64,000 bases of DNA from Laspinema sp. D2d (GTDB lineage Bacteria; Cyanobacteriota; Cyanobacteriia; Cyanobacteriales; Laspinemataceae). The DNA is taken from the NCBI RefSeq assembly GCF_025370755.1, contig NZ_JAMXFC010000022.1:1-64000 (forward strand), read 5' to 3'. Below, piece after piece: positions 46,789 through 55,784 of the stretch; the first letter of the stretch is position 1; the number at the start of each line of letters is the position of its first letter. The notes beneath the pieces were generated by a model. The model did no database searches, had not been told where the DNA came from, and worked only from the letters and a program-made list of their open reading frames with translations. The position numbers and the translations under genes are program-made.

Positions 46789-48303
46789 ATGAACATTCCT
46801 TTTATTTTAGACCTTGCCATCGGGCTAATTTTTGTTTATTTGATTCTGAGCTTACTGGCGTCAGAAATTCAAGAACTGATCACCACCCTGCTTCAGTGGA
46901 GAGCCGAACATTTAAAAAAATCGATTGAAGTGATGATGGGCGGCACTAAAGAAAGTGAAGAAAGCCGAAAAGCTCGACTTCTTGCCAATGCACTGTATGC
47001 TCACCCCTTAATCAAAGACCTCAATCAAGAGGCTAAAGGAGCTTTAGCCCAAGGATTCCGAAAAATCAGTTCTGGCTTGTTTAAAATTTATCAAAAAATG
47101 ACCAATACCGAGAATGTGTTTGGAGAGAATGAAGGAGGACCTTCTTACATTCGTCCCGACTTTTTCGCGGTGACTCTTTTGGATATTTTAGGGATTGATA
47201 AAATCTCTCATGCTCTGAGTATTGCCCGAGTCGAAAAGTTTAAGCAAGAGCAGTTAAAGGAAATTGTAAGTTTAAGTAAAACTGCCAGCTTAAGTGAAGT
47301 TAATGCGGGTATTTTCACGAAAGAATTAAGGCGCTGCGGGCAGAATTTTAATGAACTGGTGACCCAATATTCTCAAGAAGAAATTACGTTAGCCATGTTC
47401 GTTGAATTAATGGAAGAACGGTTTAGATTATTTGTGGATAACTCTCGGCTGGCTTTTGCCGCCGAAGGGGAAGGGGAAAGTCTGGAGTTTTTGCTGGAGC
47501 GAATCAGTGCGATCGCCAAGCGAATTTATGGAGAGGCGGGCAAGAAGGTTTTGTTAAAAAATTTGAAGCCTGAGCCGCGAGAAATTATGGCGAGTTTGCC
47601 CCGGTATCGAGAAGTTTATCTGGAAATTCAAGAAATCTTTGAAGATAAAAATAGTCCGGCTTATCAAGGGATTGAAGCAGCCTTCAAAGAGTTAGAGAAA
47701 GTCATCGATTTATTGCCCGAATCTCTCAAGGAGAGTTTACGAGTCTTAGCGAAACGCGCTCAACAGAAGAACGAAGGGGTTCAAGATACGCTCAATACGT
47801 TTCAGCAAGAAATCGAAACATGGTTCGATCGCTCGATGGAACGGTCCTCGGGTGTGTACAAACGCAATGCCAGAGGGATTGCAATTCTCATCGGATGTCT
47901 GGTGGCTGCGATCGCTAATGCTGATACTATCTATATTGTGAGTAGCTTATCAAAAGACCCAGTTTTACGGGCAACTGTGACTCAAAATGCTCAGAGTATT
48001 GTCAATGCTCAACCGATTCGAGACCCCCGAGAATTAGAGGGGGTCAAAGCAGAACTCAGAAAATCCCTTCAGGATATCTCTTTACCCATTGGGTGGAGTG
48101 AAATTACCGTTAAAGAACAACGGATTCAAAATCGCCACTGGCGCGTTCCCTTTGTCAAGCAATTGGCAGGATGGTTAATCAGTGGGATTGCAATTTCAAT
48201 GGGGTCAAGTTTTTGGTTTGATCTCATGGGTAAGATTGTGAATGTTCGCAATGCGGGGAAAGGGTCGGATTCCAGGGATGAGCACTCGTCGCGATCGGTG
48301 TAA
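46789..48303 (+). CDS. Unknown membrane protein, 504 aa
   Basis: One N-terminal helix (IPFILDLAIGLIFVYLILSLLA) is followed by a long helical soluble region (residues ~30-355, charged, containing LDILGIDKISHALSIARVEK and EIQEIFEDKNSPAYQGIEAA), then two C-terminal membrane helices (GIAILIGCLVAAIANADTIY and WLISGIAISMGSSFWFDLMGK). I recognise no named domain, but the N-terminal helix plus double C-terminal helix layout is repeated in conserved cyanobacterial proteins. Location: inner or thylakoid membrane, inferred. Followed by a strong terminator, so monocistronic. Confidence 0.8.
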   Translation: MNIPFILDLAIGLIFVYLILSLLASEIQELITTLLQWRAEHLKKSIEVMMGGTKESEESRKARLLANALYAHPLIKDLNQEAKGALAQGFRKISSGLFKIYQKMTNTENVFGENEGGPSYIRPDFFAVTLLDILGIDKISHALSIARVEKFKQEQLKEIVSLSKTASLSEVNAGIFTKELRRCGQNFNELVTQYSQEEITLAMFVELMEERFRLFVDNSRLAFAAEGEGESLEFLLERISAIAKRIYGEAGKKVLLKNLKPEPREIMASLPRYREVYLEIQEIFEDKNSPAYQGIEAAFKELEKVIDLLPESLKESLRVLAKRAQQKNEGVQDTLNTFQQEIETWFDRSMERSSGVYKRNARGIAILIGCLVAAIANADTIYIVSSLSKDPVLRATVTQNAQSIVNAQPIRDPRELEGVKAELRKSLQDISLPIGWSEITVKEQRIQNRHWRVPFVKQLAGWLISGIAISMGSSFWFDLMGKIVNVRNAGKGSDSRDEHSSRSV

Positions 48304-48315
48304 GGGCATCGGTGC

Positions 48316-48352
48316 AAAAGAGCGGAGGTTTCACAACCTCCGCTCTTTTTTT
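48316..48352 (+). terminator. Rho-independent terminator
   Basis: AAAAGAGCGGAGGTT and AACCTCCGCTCTTTT pair perfectly around TCAC and end in a T run, 13 bases after the stop at 48303. Confidence 0.93.
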
Positions 48353-48635
48353 GCGCTGACAGCATCCCCAAGTCTCATCTGGGGGAATTCAACCCAGGGT
48401 GCATCGCTGCAACCCTCACCCGCCGTCTCTTTCCCATAAAAAGAGAGAGACTTGGGATTGATCCCCCCTTTTGGAACCAGGGGTGTGGGGATCTGGACTA
48501 TCCAGATCCCCATGAGGGGACAAGGTTCGACAACGGGAAACCCGTTCCAGACCCCTTCAATCTCCCTTGGGAATAAAATAGAAGGGTAAAAATTGATATA
48601 ATTTGGAGTGTTGAGGTGACAGGGGGCTGTCCATA
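48353..48635. other. Spacer with 11-bp palindrome
   Basis: No gene seen. A perfect palindrome GGGGATCTGGA-CTA-TCCAGATCCCC lies at 48487-48511, function unknown. The promoter of the histidine kinase gene is presumably at the right end. Confidence 0.5.
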
Positions 48636-49646
48636 ATGACCGATCGCATTCAAGAACTGGAAGACCAAAATCGTGAATTGGAGCAAAAAGTTGCTCAACT
48701 GACTCAACAATTAACGGATCAAGATCAACAGCTCCAAGATAGTGTACAAGAACTGCATCGACTGCAACAACATTTGCTACAAATGGAAAAAATGTCGATG
48801 CTAGGCCAAATGGTATCGGGAATTTCCCATGAAATTAATAATCCAATTAACTTTATTTATGGCAACTTACCCTACGTTGAGGAACACGTAGAAGATTTAT
48901 TTAAAGTTTTGGAAGCGTATCAAGAAGGATACCCGGACAATGCGGAAGCGGTAGAGGAAATCTTAGAAGAGGTAGAACTCGATTACGTTCTGGAAGATTT
49001 GCCTCGAATTATGGGTTCCCTCAAAGTGGGTGCAGAACGGATTCGGGATTTGGTCCTGACCCTGCGGAATTTCTATCGTTTGGATGAACCGGATATGAAA
49101 GTTGCGGATATCCAAGAAGGATTGGAAAGTACCTTAGTCCTGCTGAATAATCGATATAAACAAAATATTGAGGTAGTTTGTGAATTTGGAAAACTTCCCA
49201 AAATAGAATGTTATATTAATCAGCTTAATCAGGTTTTTATGAATTTGATTAATAATGCGATCGACGCCCTGGAAGAACCAGAAAATTCAGGAAGTTCTGG
49301 GGGAGAGAAGCTCGAACGAAAACCGGGAAAACGAAAAATTATTATTACCACGGAAACTTTAGAAAATAATCGAGTTGCTATTACCATTTCCGATAATGGT
49401 CCCGGAATGGTCCCGGATGTCGAAAATCGGGTTTTTGAACCATTTTTTACCACAAAAGCAATGGGAGTGGGAACGGGATTAGGTTTATCGATTTCTAAGA
49501 AAATTATTGAAGAAAACCATCACGGCCAGATTATCTGTACTTCCCAACCCAACGAAGGCAGTACCTTTCGGATAGAACTACCGGTGTCTCAACCCAAGGA
49601 AGCTGAAGAAGGAGCGGAGTCAGAAAAACCGGCAGTTCAGGTTTAA
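48636..49646 (+). CDS. Sensor histidine kinase, coiled-coil input
   Basis: 336-residue cytoplasmic kinase without membrane segments. Residues ~1-50 are a Gln/Leu-rich coiled coil (NRELEQKVAQLTQQLTDQDQ) with a phosphoacceptor helix directly after (SGISHEINNPINFIYGN, His about residue 65). The C-terminal ATPase has N box (NLINNAIDALEE), G1 (DNGPGM), F box (FEPFFTTK) and G2 (GTGLGLSISKKI). It has no PAS or GAF sensor, as in several cyanobacterial kinases that receive signals through partner proteins. No cognate response regulator is adjacent. Confidence 0.94.
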   Translation: MTDRIQELEDQNRELEQKVAQLTQQLTDQDQQLQDSVQELHRLQQHLLQMEKMSMLGQMVSGISHEINNPINFIYGNLPYVEEHVEDLFKVLEAYQEGYPDNAEAVEEILEEVELDYVLEDLPRIMGSLKVGAERIRDLVLTLRNFYRLDEPDMKVADIQEGLESTLVLLNNRYKQNIEVVCEFGKLPKIECYINQLNQVFMNLINNAIDALEEPENSGSSGGEKLERKPGKRKIIITTETLENNRVAITISDNGPGMVPDVENRVFEPFFTTKAMGVGTGLGLSISKKIIEENHHGQIICTSQPNEGSTFRIELPVSQPKEAEEGAESEKPAVQV

Positions 49647-49741
49647 GCTCTGGGTTTAGGAAGCGTTAGAAACCGGCTTTGTTGAGGAAATATGGAGTTT
49701 TTGAACCCAGTTGTTTGTCCTATTTCATCTAACCCTAACCC

Positions 49742-51037
49742 CTAGAAAATAAAGATGATTTTCAACTGCCATGCTTTACCTTGGCGGTGGATTTCGATTT
49801 GGCGAATGAATTCCCGAAAGTAAAATCGCCGTTCGGTTTCGGATAAATCCAGCCAAAATTGAGGGAGAGAAACAGCTTGGGCGGTTTCGCGCAAGTTGAC
49901 GGGGGGGAGTTGTGCGAGTTGACTTTGGAGTTCAGAAATTTCTGTACTGAGTTTGTAACGGCGCAGATCGGCAGTTTCGGGATCTAAAATCCCGTCTTGG
50001 CGCAGTTGTGGGAGTTGGGTGAGAATTTGTTGCTTGGTTGCGATCGCCTCTTGAATCTGCTGTTTAACGCTGCCAATTTGACCCATTTCTAATCCCGCAA
50101 CGGCGCGCGGCAACTCCTGACACACTTGAGCGATCGCCTGCTGTAAAATCGCTTCATAAGGAATCGCCCTACATTTCGGGTGTCGCACACAGTTTGTCGG
50201 ACGCAAATATAAATACTCCCGCTTCCCCTGATGCGCCTTCGCTTGAGAAATAGCCATTGAGCAATAGCATTCCCCACAGACAACTAAACCCGCTAAAGAA
50301 CGGGAGGCACTGGCGGTTCGAGGCGGCATTCGTTGATTCCGGCGCAGGAGACGATCCACTTGTGCCGCTTCCTCTCGGGAGACGATCGCTACATGAGTAT
50401 TAGACAGCACTAACCCATTTTTATACGCTAAATCTCCCCGATAGGTGGGATTGGTTAACCATCGCCTCCCGGTTGTGACCGAAATTTTTTTGCTGTGTTT
50501 TCGCTCTAAATAGCGCACAGCACCGCGCAAAGACCCGTAGAGAAGAAATTGTTCAAAAAAGTCTTTAACCATAGCCGCAGCAGCGCGATCGAGGGCATAG
50601 CGGTCCTTACCGCGTCGATATCCAAAGGGTGCTTTTCCCGGTGGGGGAATCGATTGCAGGCGATTTTTAGCGTGTCCTTTGCGAATTTGGCGCGATCGTT
50701 GGACGCTTTCAATTTCTGATAGCAGTTTCAATAGTTCGCTGCGGGTGAGGGGGGTATCTAGGGTAGATGTGGCATTTTCAGTGGCTACAATTTGGATGTG
50801 GCGTTCTTCCAATTCTGCCATGCGATCGCAGACTTCTCGAACGGAGTCTCCCAGTTCTTCGATGCGCCGAATTAACAAATAATCGGCGGTTTCTTCTTGG
50901 CAATCTTTCAGGAGTTGTTGCAGGTGAGAACGAGTTCCTAAATCTCGATACACGCGATCGACTTCCCATCCCCAAATTGCTGGATCACTGGGCGATTCTA
51001 ATAGGGGGTCACTATATAAATAGGCAATAATTTTCAT
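49742..51037 (-). CDS. XisF-like serine recombinase family protein, atypical catalytic site
   Basis: 431 residues: N-terminal resolvase-like domain (~1-110), recombinase domain (~130-230, GKAPFGYRRGKDRYALDRAA), zinc ribbon (CGECYCSM...CVRHPKC) and a C-terminal coiled coil, like XisF, which excises the fdxN element in heterocystous cyanobacteria. The nucleophile serine could be in AYLYSDP, but the usual arginine of YxRVS is Leu, and the conserved DRLGR motif reads EELGD, so several canonical catalytic charges are absent. It may be inactive, or a DNA-binding derivative. No mobile element borders it; the VOC gene lies directly upstream, on the same strand. Confidence 0.85.
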   Translation of the reverse strand: MKIIAYLYSDPLLESPSDPAIWGWEVDRVYRDLGTRSHLQQLLKDCQEETADYLLIRRIEELGDSVREVCDRMAELEERHIQIVATENATSTLDTPLTRSELLKLLSEIESVQRSRQIRKGHAKNRLQSIPPPGKAPFGYRRGKDRYALDRAAAAMVKDFFEQFLLYGSLRGAVRYLERKHSKKISVTTGRRWLTNPTYRGDLAYKNGLVLSNTHVAIVSREEAAQVDRLLRRNQRMPPRTASASRSLAGLVVCGECYCSMAISQAKAHQGKREYLYLRPTNCVRHPKCRAIPYEAILQQAIAQVCQELPRAVAGLEMGQIGSVKQQIQEAIATKQQILTQLPQLRQDGILDPETADLRRYKLSTEISELQSQLAQLPPVNLRETAQAVSLPQFWLDLSETERRFYFREFIRQIEIHRQGKAWQLKIIFIF

Positions 51038-51400
51038 TTACACCTGAGTCAATTCAATCACGTTCCCATCAGGGTCTTGGGTAAATAATGCCGCCCGTCC
51101 AGAGGCACTCATTTGAATTAAACAGTTATGGGCGAGTAGATGAGTTTTGGCGGCTTCTAAGTTAGTGACTCCCAAGGCAAAATGAGGATTCCGACCCAGT
51201 TTTTCCCGGTTATTTGGGACCAAATTGAGGGTTTCATCGACAATTAAATGCAGTTGAATCGGCCCAATTTGATACCAGACTCCGGCATAGCTAAAAGGGC
51301 GATCGACTTTTTTGAGTCCAAGGACGTTACTATAAAACTGTTCAGCCCGATGTAGGTCAGAAACTAAGATAGCAGTATGCAGATAAGGGGTAATTTCCAT
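51038..51400 (-). CDS. VOC (glyoxalase/bleomycin resistance) family protein
   Basis: 120 residues, one vicinal-oxygen-chelate domain of two beta-alpha-beta-beta-beta modules. It begins ITPYLHTAILVSDLHRAEQFYSNVLGLKKV, has QIGPIQLHLIVDETLN mid-protein and ends ALFTQDPDGNVIELTQV; the final Glu and the histidines (residues ~8 and ~53) fit a metal site. Substrate not predictable. Its stop codon abuts the start of the recombinase-like gene with no gap, so they are co-transcribed; why these two belong together is unclear. Confidence 0.9.
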   Translation of the reverse strand: MEITPYLHTAILVSDLHRAEQFYSNVLGLKKVDRPFSYAGVWYQIGPIQLHLIVDETLNLVPNNREKLGRNPHFALGVTNLEAAKTHLLAHNCLIQMSASGRAALFTQDPDGNVIELTQV

Positions 51401-51445
51401 ATTTATGATAAAACAAAGTGAGTTTGTCCTTTATTTTAGAGTTTT

Positions 51446-51712
51446 ATGTCACAAGAACCGACTTTGAATCCTTGGAATTATAAACCCTGGTGGTGTCAGC
51501 CTTGGTCAATTTTGTTAACGGGAGTTACGTTGATTGTGGGCAGTTGGCTGGTGTTTCACAAACTTTGGGTAACGGCGATCGTGGCGGTCCCTTTGGTGGC
51601 GTGGATGGGGTTTTTCTTATTAATTTGGCCGAGATTGATGATTGAAAGTGGGATTTTGGAGCGTTACGAAGCTCAATTCAGAGCAGGGGGAACAGGTGAG
51701 AAGGAGGGATAG
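51446..51712 (+). CDS. DUF6737-like small membrane protein
   Basis: 88 residues with two membrane helices (WSILLTGVTLIVGSWLVFH and TAIVAVPLVAWMGFFLLIWP), an aromatic N-terminus (LNPWNYKPWWCQPW) and a charged C-terminus (ESGILERYEAQFRAGG). The WNYKPWWCQPW motif with this topology is a conserved small cyanobacterial protein family, which I match to DUF6737 from memory. Likely thylakoid or plasma membrane; function unknown. Divergent from the VOC gene. Confidence 0.82.
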   Translation: MSQEPTLNPWNYKPWWCQPWSILLTGVTLIVGSWLVFHKLWVTAIVAVPLVAWMGFFLLIWPRLMIESGILERYEAQFRAGGTGEKEG

Positions 51713-52100
51713 GGAGGGTCATTGGTTTTAACTCTCTATCATAACTCAGGAATTTTGTCAAGTTTTTGATAGGGTTAGGTGGGCCGATCGCCCTCGGTGG
51801 GGGACGGTCCTTGATGGAGAGATAGGCACTTTTGAGAAATTGCCCCTATCTCTTCATCGCCGAAGTGATTTGCTCTAAAAAAAAGGGAAAAATTATCTAA
51901 GGAGTTCTGAGCAAGTGCAGTCGCCTACAATACATTTATCTTAACTTTCTAGCGGTCTTAATTTTGTTTTAATAATTTATAGAGCGATTTCGTCGCAGTG
52001 AGTGTAGGAGTCTGATTTCCCAGCCGAGTGGCTTGGAGAACGCGAAGAGTGCATCTACGGGGACTCCCTCAAAGGTCAGAACAGTGAAGGAAACAGATAT
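51713..52100. other. Spacer upstream of hydrolase gene
   Basis: 388 bases; no RNA gene, hairpin or confident ORF recognised. The right end supplies GAAGGAAACAG as ribosome-binding region for the gene at 52101. Confidence 0.4.
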
Positions 52101-52907
52101 ATGTTGCTTACGACTAGCATCCTTGCTCGAAATAACGTGAATCTGGTGGGTCAGGGTACTGAAACGATGATTTTTGCCCACGGTTTTGGAACGGATCAAA
52201 CCGCGTGGGGTAAGCAAGTCAAGGTATTTGAACCCAATTATCGAATTGTCTTATTTGATTTAGTGGGCTGTGGCAACTCGGATTTATCCGCCTATAGTCC
52301 GCGTCGCTACAGCAGTTTGCACAGCTATGCTGAGGACTTACTGGATTTGTGCCACGAGCTCAAACTCCAAAACTGTATTTTTGTGGGTCATTCCGTCAGT
52401 GGGATGGTGGGGATACTGGCGGCCTTATCAGAACCGAAACGCTTTAAACAATTGATTTTATTAAATCCATCTCCCCGCTATTTGAACGATCAGGGATATA
52501 GGGGGGGATTTGAGCAAGCGGATCTCGATGGGGTGTATGGGGCGATGTCCTCAAATTATCACGCGTGGGCCAGTGGGTTTGCGGAATTGATGATGGGGAA
52601 CAGAGACAAACCGGAACTGGCAATCAATTTTGCCCAAAACCTCTTAGCGATGCGTCCGGATATTGCTTTAAGCATTGCCAAAACAATTTTTCAGTCGGAC
52701 CACCGGGGGGACTTATCGCGGGTGCAAGTTCCCACGGTGATTCTCCAGTCTACCCATGATCCGGCAGTACCGGCAGTCGTGGGGGAGTACCTGTCCGAAA
52801 AAATTCCCAATAGCCGACTGATTCCTATCAAGTCAGAGGGACACTTCCCCCACTTAAGCACACCAGAGACCGTATCGAGGGCGATCGCATCATGTTTGTC
52901 CAATTGA
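52101..52907 (+). CDS. Alpha/beta hydrolase, RsbQ/KAI2-like
   Basis: 268 residues; close in layout to Bacillus RsbQ and plant KAI2/D14 receptors. The oxyanion region is FAHGFGTDQTAW; the nucleophile elbow is GHSVSG (Ser about residue 96); the catalytic Asp is in STHDPAVP and His in EGHFPHLS; the four-helix lid (GGFEQADLDGVYGAMSSNY) fits the RsbQ group. Small-molecule hydrolysis or ligand reception is expected. Its last 16 bases overlap the start of a GAF/PAS/GGDEF/EAL gene, so the two are coupled. RsbQ hydrolases are known to pair with PAS-domain signalling proteins; a c-di-GMP output here is the inference. Confidence 0.93.
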   Translation: MLLTTSILARNNVNLVGQGTETMIFAHGFGTDQTAWGKQVKVFEPNYRIVLFDLVGCGNSDLSAYSPRRYSSLHSYAEDLLDLCHELKLQNCIFVGHSVSGMVGILAALSEPKRFKQLILLNPSPRYLNDQGYRGGFEQADLDGVYGAMSSNYHAWASGFAELMMGNRDKPELAINFAQNLLAMRPDIALSIAKTIFQSDHRGDLSRVQVPTVILQSTHDPAVPAVVGEYLSEKIPNSRLIPIKSEGHFPHLSTPETVSRAIASCLSN

Positions 52908-55648
52908 CTCGGTTTTCTCAGTTTTCTCGGTTGACTCAGTGGACTGAGTTAACTCAGTTTTCTCGGTTGACTCAGTTAACTCAGCTTACTTATCCGGAAC
53001 AACTACGTCCAGACCGCTTGCCCCGATTTACGTCCAGGGTTTGGGCGTCGATTCTGGTTTTGTTGGTGCTGGGATGGCTACTCGGATGGACTCCGGTTTG
53101 GCCCGTCGCCTTAGCCCTCTTGACGGTGGGAATTTTTCGCCCCCTATTGGCTGTTCCGGTCTCAATTCTAGGAATCAGTTTAGTGTCTTTTTTAGACCTC
53201 CAACCCGGTGAGGGGGTGTTTGCCTATAGCTACGGTGTAGCCTTGGTGGGGGTGGCTTTTCTGGGGGTAGGACTGGGGAAATTTTTGCGCCAGGTGGAGT
53301 GGCAATTGGCGTTGCAATCGATGCAACTCCAGTTGGCTGAAGATCAGGCGGTAGGGACTCCGGAAACGGTTTTGAGTCAGACTTTAAGCTTGCTGATGAC
53401 TCTCGTCGATGCCGATGGGGCGATCGCCTTGCGACAAGTGGATGAAGTCACCGCTGAGGCGGTTGTCTGTCTGCCGCAAACGGTGTTAGCCGATAAATTT
53501 ACCTCTCCCCAACTGTTTGCCGAGGCGATCGCCTTGAATCGCTGCTTGTATTATCAGAACTATCCCCACCACCCGGGGGCAATTCGCGGTTTAATTGCTG
53601 CCGGTACAAAATCTTTGGCCGTTTTGCCCTTGCAACCTACCGTGAGGGAGGGGGCAGAGGGCCTCTGCGGGGGCATTTTAATCATTTGGTCTCGCAACGT
53701 TACCCTCACACCGGATCTACAACGCTGTCTGGAATCCCTGCGTGGGGAACTGCGAATGTTACTCCAGTTTCAAGACACAACTTGGCGATTGGAACGGACG
53801 ACCATCCGCCTCGGGGCGATTCTGGAAACGATTCCCCAAGGGGTGATTTTTGTCGATGATCGCGGGGAACAGAGTTGGTTGAATCCGAGTGCAGCGCAAC
53901 ACCTAAATTTGCAGTCTGGAGAGGTTAAACCGTTAGAAATCGCCCTCGCAATGGCGAAGTTACGAGCCAATGCGGAGAATCAGGAAGCCCTATGCGCACA
54001 AGCGGCCAAACTGTTCCAAGAACCGGGGATGGAGATTCGGAATTGGCAGTGGGTTTTTACAAAACCAGAACGTAAAGTGTTGAGCATATCCATTACGGCG
54101 ACTCGGATTCGTAATGTTCCCGGTCGGCTATGGGTGATTGATGATATCACCGATCGCTATTGGTTACAGCAGGCATTGTTAGACCGCTCTCAGGATTTAG
54201 CGCAAGCTAATGAAGACCTTCATGAAGCAGCAATCCAACAATCTTTGTTATATCGACAACTGCGGATCGCCAATGCGGAACTGGAAAAGTTAGCGACAAC
54301 TGACGGATTAACTCAAATTGCTAATCGGCGCATTTTTGATACGGTATTGGCACAGGAATGGAAGCGATTAATGCGATCGCAATCTCCCCTCTCTGTGATT
54401 TTGATTGATGTAGACTTTTTCAAACGGTATAACGATACTTACGGACATCAAGCTGGGGATGAATGTCTAAAGAAAATTGCCCAGGCTATCGCTTCAGTGG
54501 TGAAACGTCAAGGGGATTTAGTGGCCCGCTATGGCGGGGAAGAATTTGTAGTGATCTTACCGGCAACCGATGGACCGGGGGCAGTGCGAGTGGCGGAAGA
54601 AATTCGAGTAGCGGTGGCAGAAGCTAATCTGGAACATAAGACCTCTACGGTACGAGAAATCGTCAGTCTGAGCCAGGGAATTGCTACTTTGATCCCGCGA
54701 CTGAATACCAGCGCTGATGAACTGATTGCCGCTGCGGATGAAGCGTTGTATTACGCCAAAAATCGAGGTCGCGATCGCTATGTTGTGTTTGATCGCAAAA
54801 TGCAAGATCGATCGCTGGCGATCATCCAAGTGGAAAAGGATTTACGCCTTGCCATTGAGCGCGAAGAATTTTGCTTACACTACCAGCCGATCGTCTCCCT
54901 GATTAATGGAGAAATTGTCGGCTTTGAGGCATTAATCCGGTGGAATCATCCGGAACGGGGCCTAGTTTCTCCTGCCGAATTTATTCCCATCGCTGAACAA
55001 ACGGGCCTAATTACCTCAATGAGTTGGTGGATTTTCCAGGCGGCTTGCTGCCAGTTACGGGAGTGGCAATTGCGCTTCCCTTATTATCACCGTTTGACCA
55101 TGAGTATTAATCTCTCTGGGAAGCAGCTCGAACAATTGGGGATGGTGGAGCGTTTGGACCGAATTTTGAAAGAAGTCGGAGTCGAGGCTACTTCGATTAA
55201 GCTGGAAATTACGGAAACTTCCTTAAAGGAAACCCCGGCTTTAATGACCCTTCTCAACCAGCTTAAGGCGATGGGATTTCAGTTGGCGATCGATGATTTT
55301 GGAACGGGATATTCTTCCCTGAGTCGTCTGCATCAGTTTCCCATTGACACTTTAAAAATTGACCGCTCTTTTATCCACCAAATGAGCCGAAATCCCAAGG
55401 GATTAGCGATTGTAGAAGCGATCGTTATTTTAGCGCAACATACCCAGATTTCTATCATTTCTGAAGGCATCGAAACCATTGCCCAACTCGAACAGTTACA
55501 AAATCTAAACTGCGAATTTGGGCAGGGATATTTGTTCTCTAAACCCCTAGACCCTAACGCCGCCTATGCCCTTCTGGCAGAAAATGTTACCCCCCCGAGT
55601 TTAAACTGCATATCTCTACCTTTTTGTCAATCCCCTAACGGAGGATAA
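52892..55648 (+). CDS. Membrane GAF-PAS-GGDEF-EAL c-di-GMP enzyme
   Basis: 918 residues. The first ~35 residues are a tandem repeat (RFSQFSRLTQWTELTQFSR...) of Leu-Thr-Gln units encoded by near-identical DNA. Then come three or four membrane helices at about 50-126 (WASILVLLVLGWLLGWTPVW...), a GAF domain (~150-300), a PAS domain (~305-430), a coiled coil, GGDEF (active, RYGGEEF at ~546) and EAL (GFEALIRWNHP, ~673; DDFGTGYSSL). It starts at ATG 52892 inside the hydrolase gene, the 5'-most start before the repeats; a later start is possible. It both makes and breaks cyclic di-GMP, probably controlled by the upstream RsbQ-like hydrolase. Confidence 0.93.
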   Translation: MFVQLTRFSQFSRLTQWTELTQFSRLTQLTQLTYPEQLRPDRLPRFTSRVWASILVLLVLGWLLGWTPVWPVALALLTVGIFRPLLAVPVSILGISLVSFLDLQPGEGVFAYSYGVALVGVAFLGVGLGKFLRQVEWQLALQSMQLQLAEDQAVGTPETVLSQTLSLLMTLVDADGAIALRQVDEVTAEAVVCLPQTVLADKFTSPQLFAEAIALNRCLYYQNYPHHPGAIRGLIAAGTKSLAVLPLQPTVREGAEGLCGGILIIWSRNVTLTPDLQRCLESLRGELRMLLQFQDTTWRLERTTIRLGAILETIPQGVIFVDDRGEQSWLNPSAAQHLNLQSGEVKPLEIALAMAKLRANAENQEALCAQAAKLFQEPGMEIRNWQWVFTKPERKVLSISITATRIRNVPGRLWVIDDITDRYWLQQALLDRSQDLAQANEDLHEAAIQQSLLYRQLRIANAELEKLATTDGLTQIANRRIFDTVLAQEWKRLMRSQSPLSVILIDVDFFKRYNDTYGHQAGDECLKKIAQAIASVVKRQGDLVARYGGEEFVVILPATDGPGAVRVAEEIRVAVAEANLEHKTSTVREIVSLSQGIATLIPRLNTSADELIAAADEALYYAKNRGRDRYVVFDRKMQDRSLAIIQVEKDLRLAIEREEFCLHYQPIVSLINGEIVGFEALIRWNHPERGLVSPAEFIPIAEQTGLITSMSWWIFQAACCQLREWQLRFPYYHRLTMSINLSGKQLEQLGMVERLDRILKEVGVEATSIKLEITETSLKETPALMTLLNQLKAMGFQLAIDDFGTGYSSLSRLHQFPIDTLKIDRSFIHQMSRNPKGLAIVEAIVILAQHTQISIISEGIETIAQLEQLQNLNCEFGQGYLFSKPLDPNAAYALLAENVTPPSLNCISLPFCQSPNGG
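52905..52985. repeat. Intragenic tandem repeat of ACTCAG/TTNTCTCGG units
   Basis: Nine-base units of the type TTGACTCGG, TTTTCTCAG, TTAACTCAG repeat about nine times at the 5' end of the GGDEF/EAL gene, encoding (R/Q)(F/L)(S/T). Copy number could vary between strains. Confidence 0.85.
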
Positions 55649-55784
55649 ATGGGAGGGGAGTACAGAAGAAAAAACAAGTCTAAAAAAGAATTGAATCTGG
55701 GTAGCTTCTAGAAGGAAACACTTTGTACAATCAAGGGTGAGTTGTTATAGCAATACGGACCCCCTGTGGGAGAGCGAAATCCAG

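Noticed and set aside
46359-46820. 153-codon minus-strand frame
   Set aside because: Reads through the nested inverted repeat and C-rich array; product is a repeat artefact (GDGGDGVDGG).
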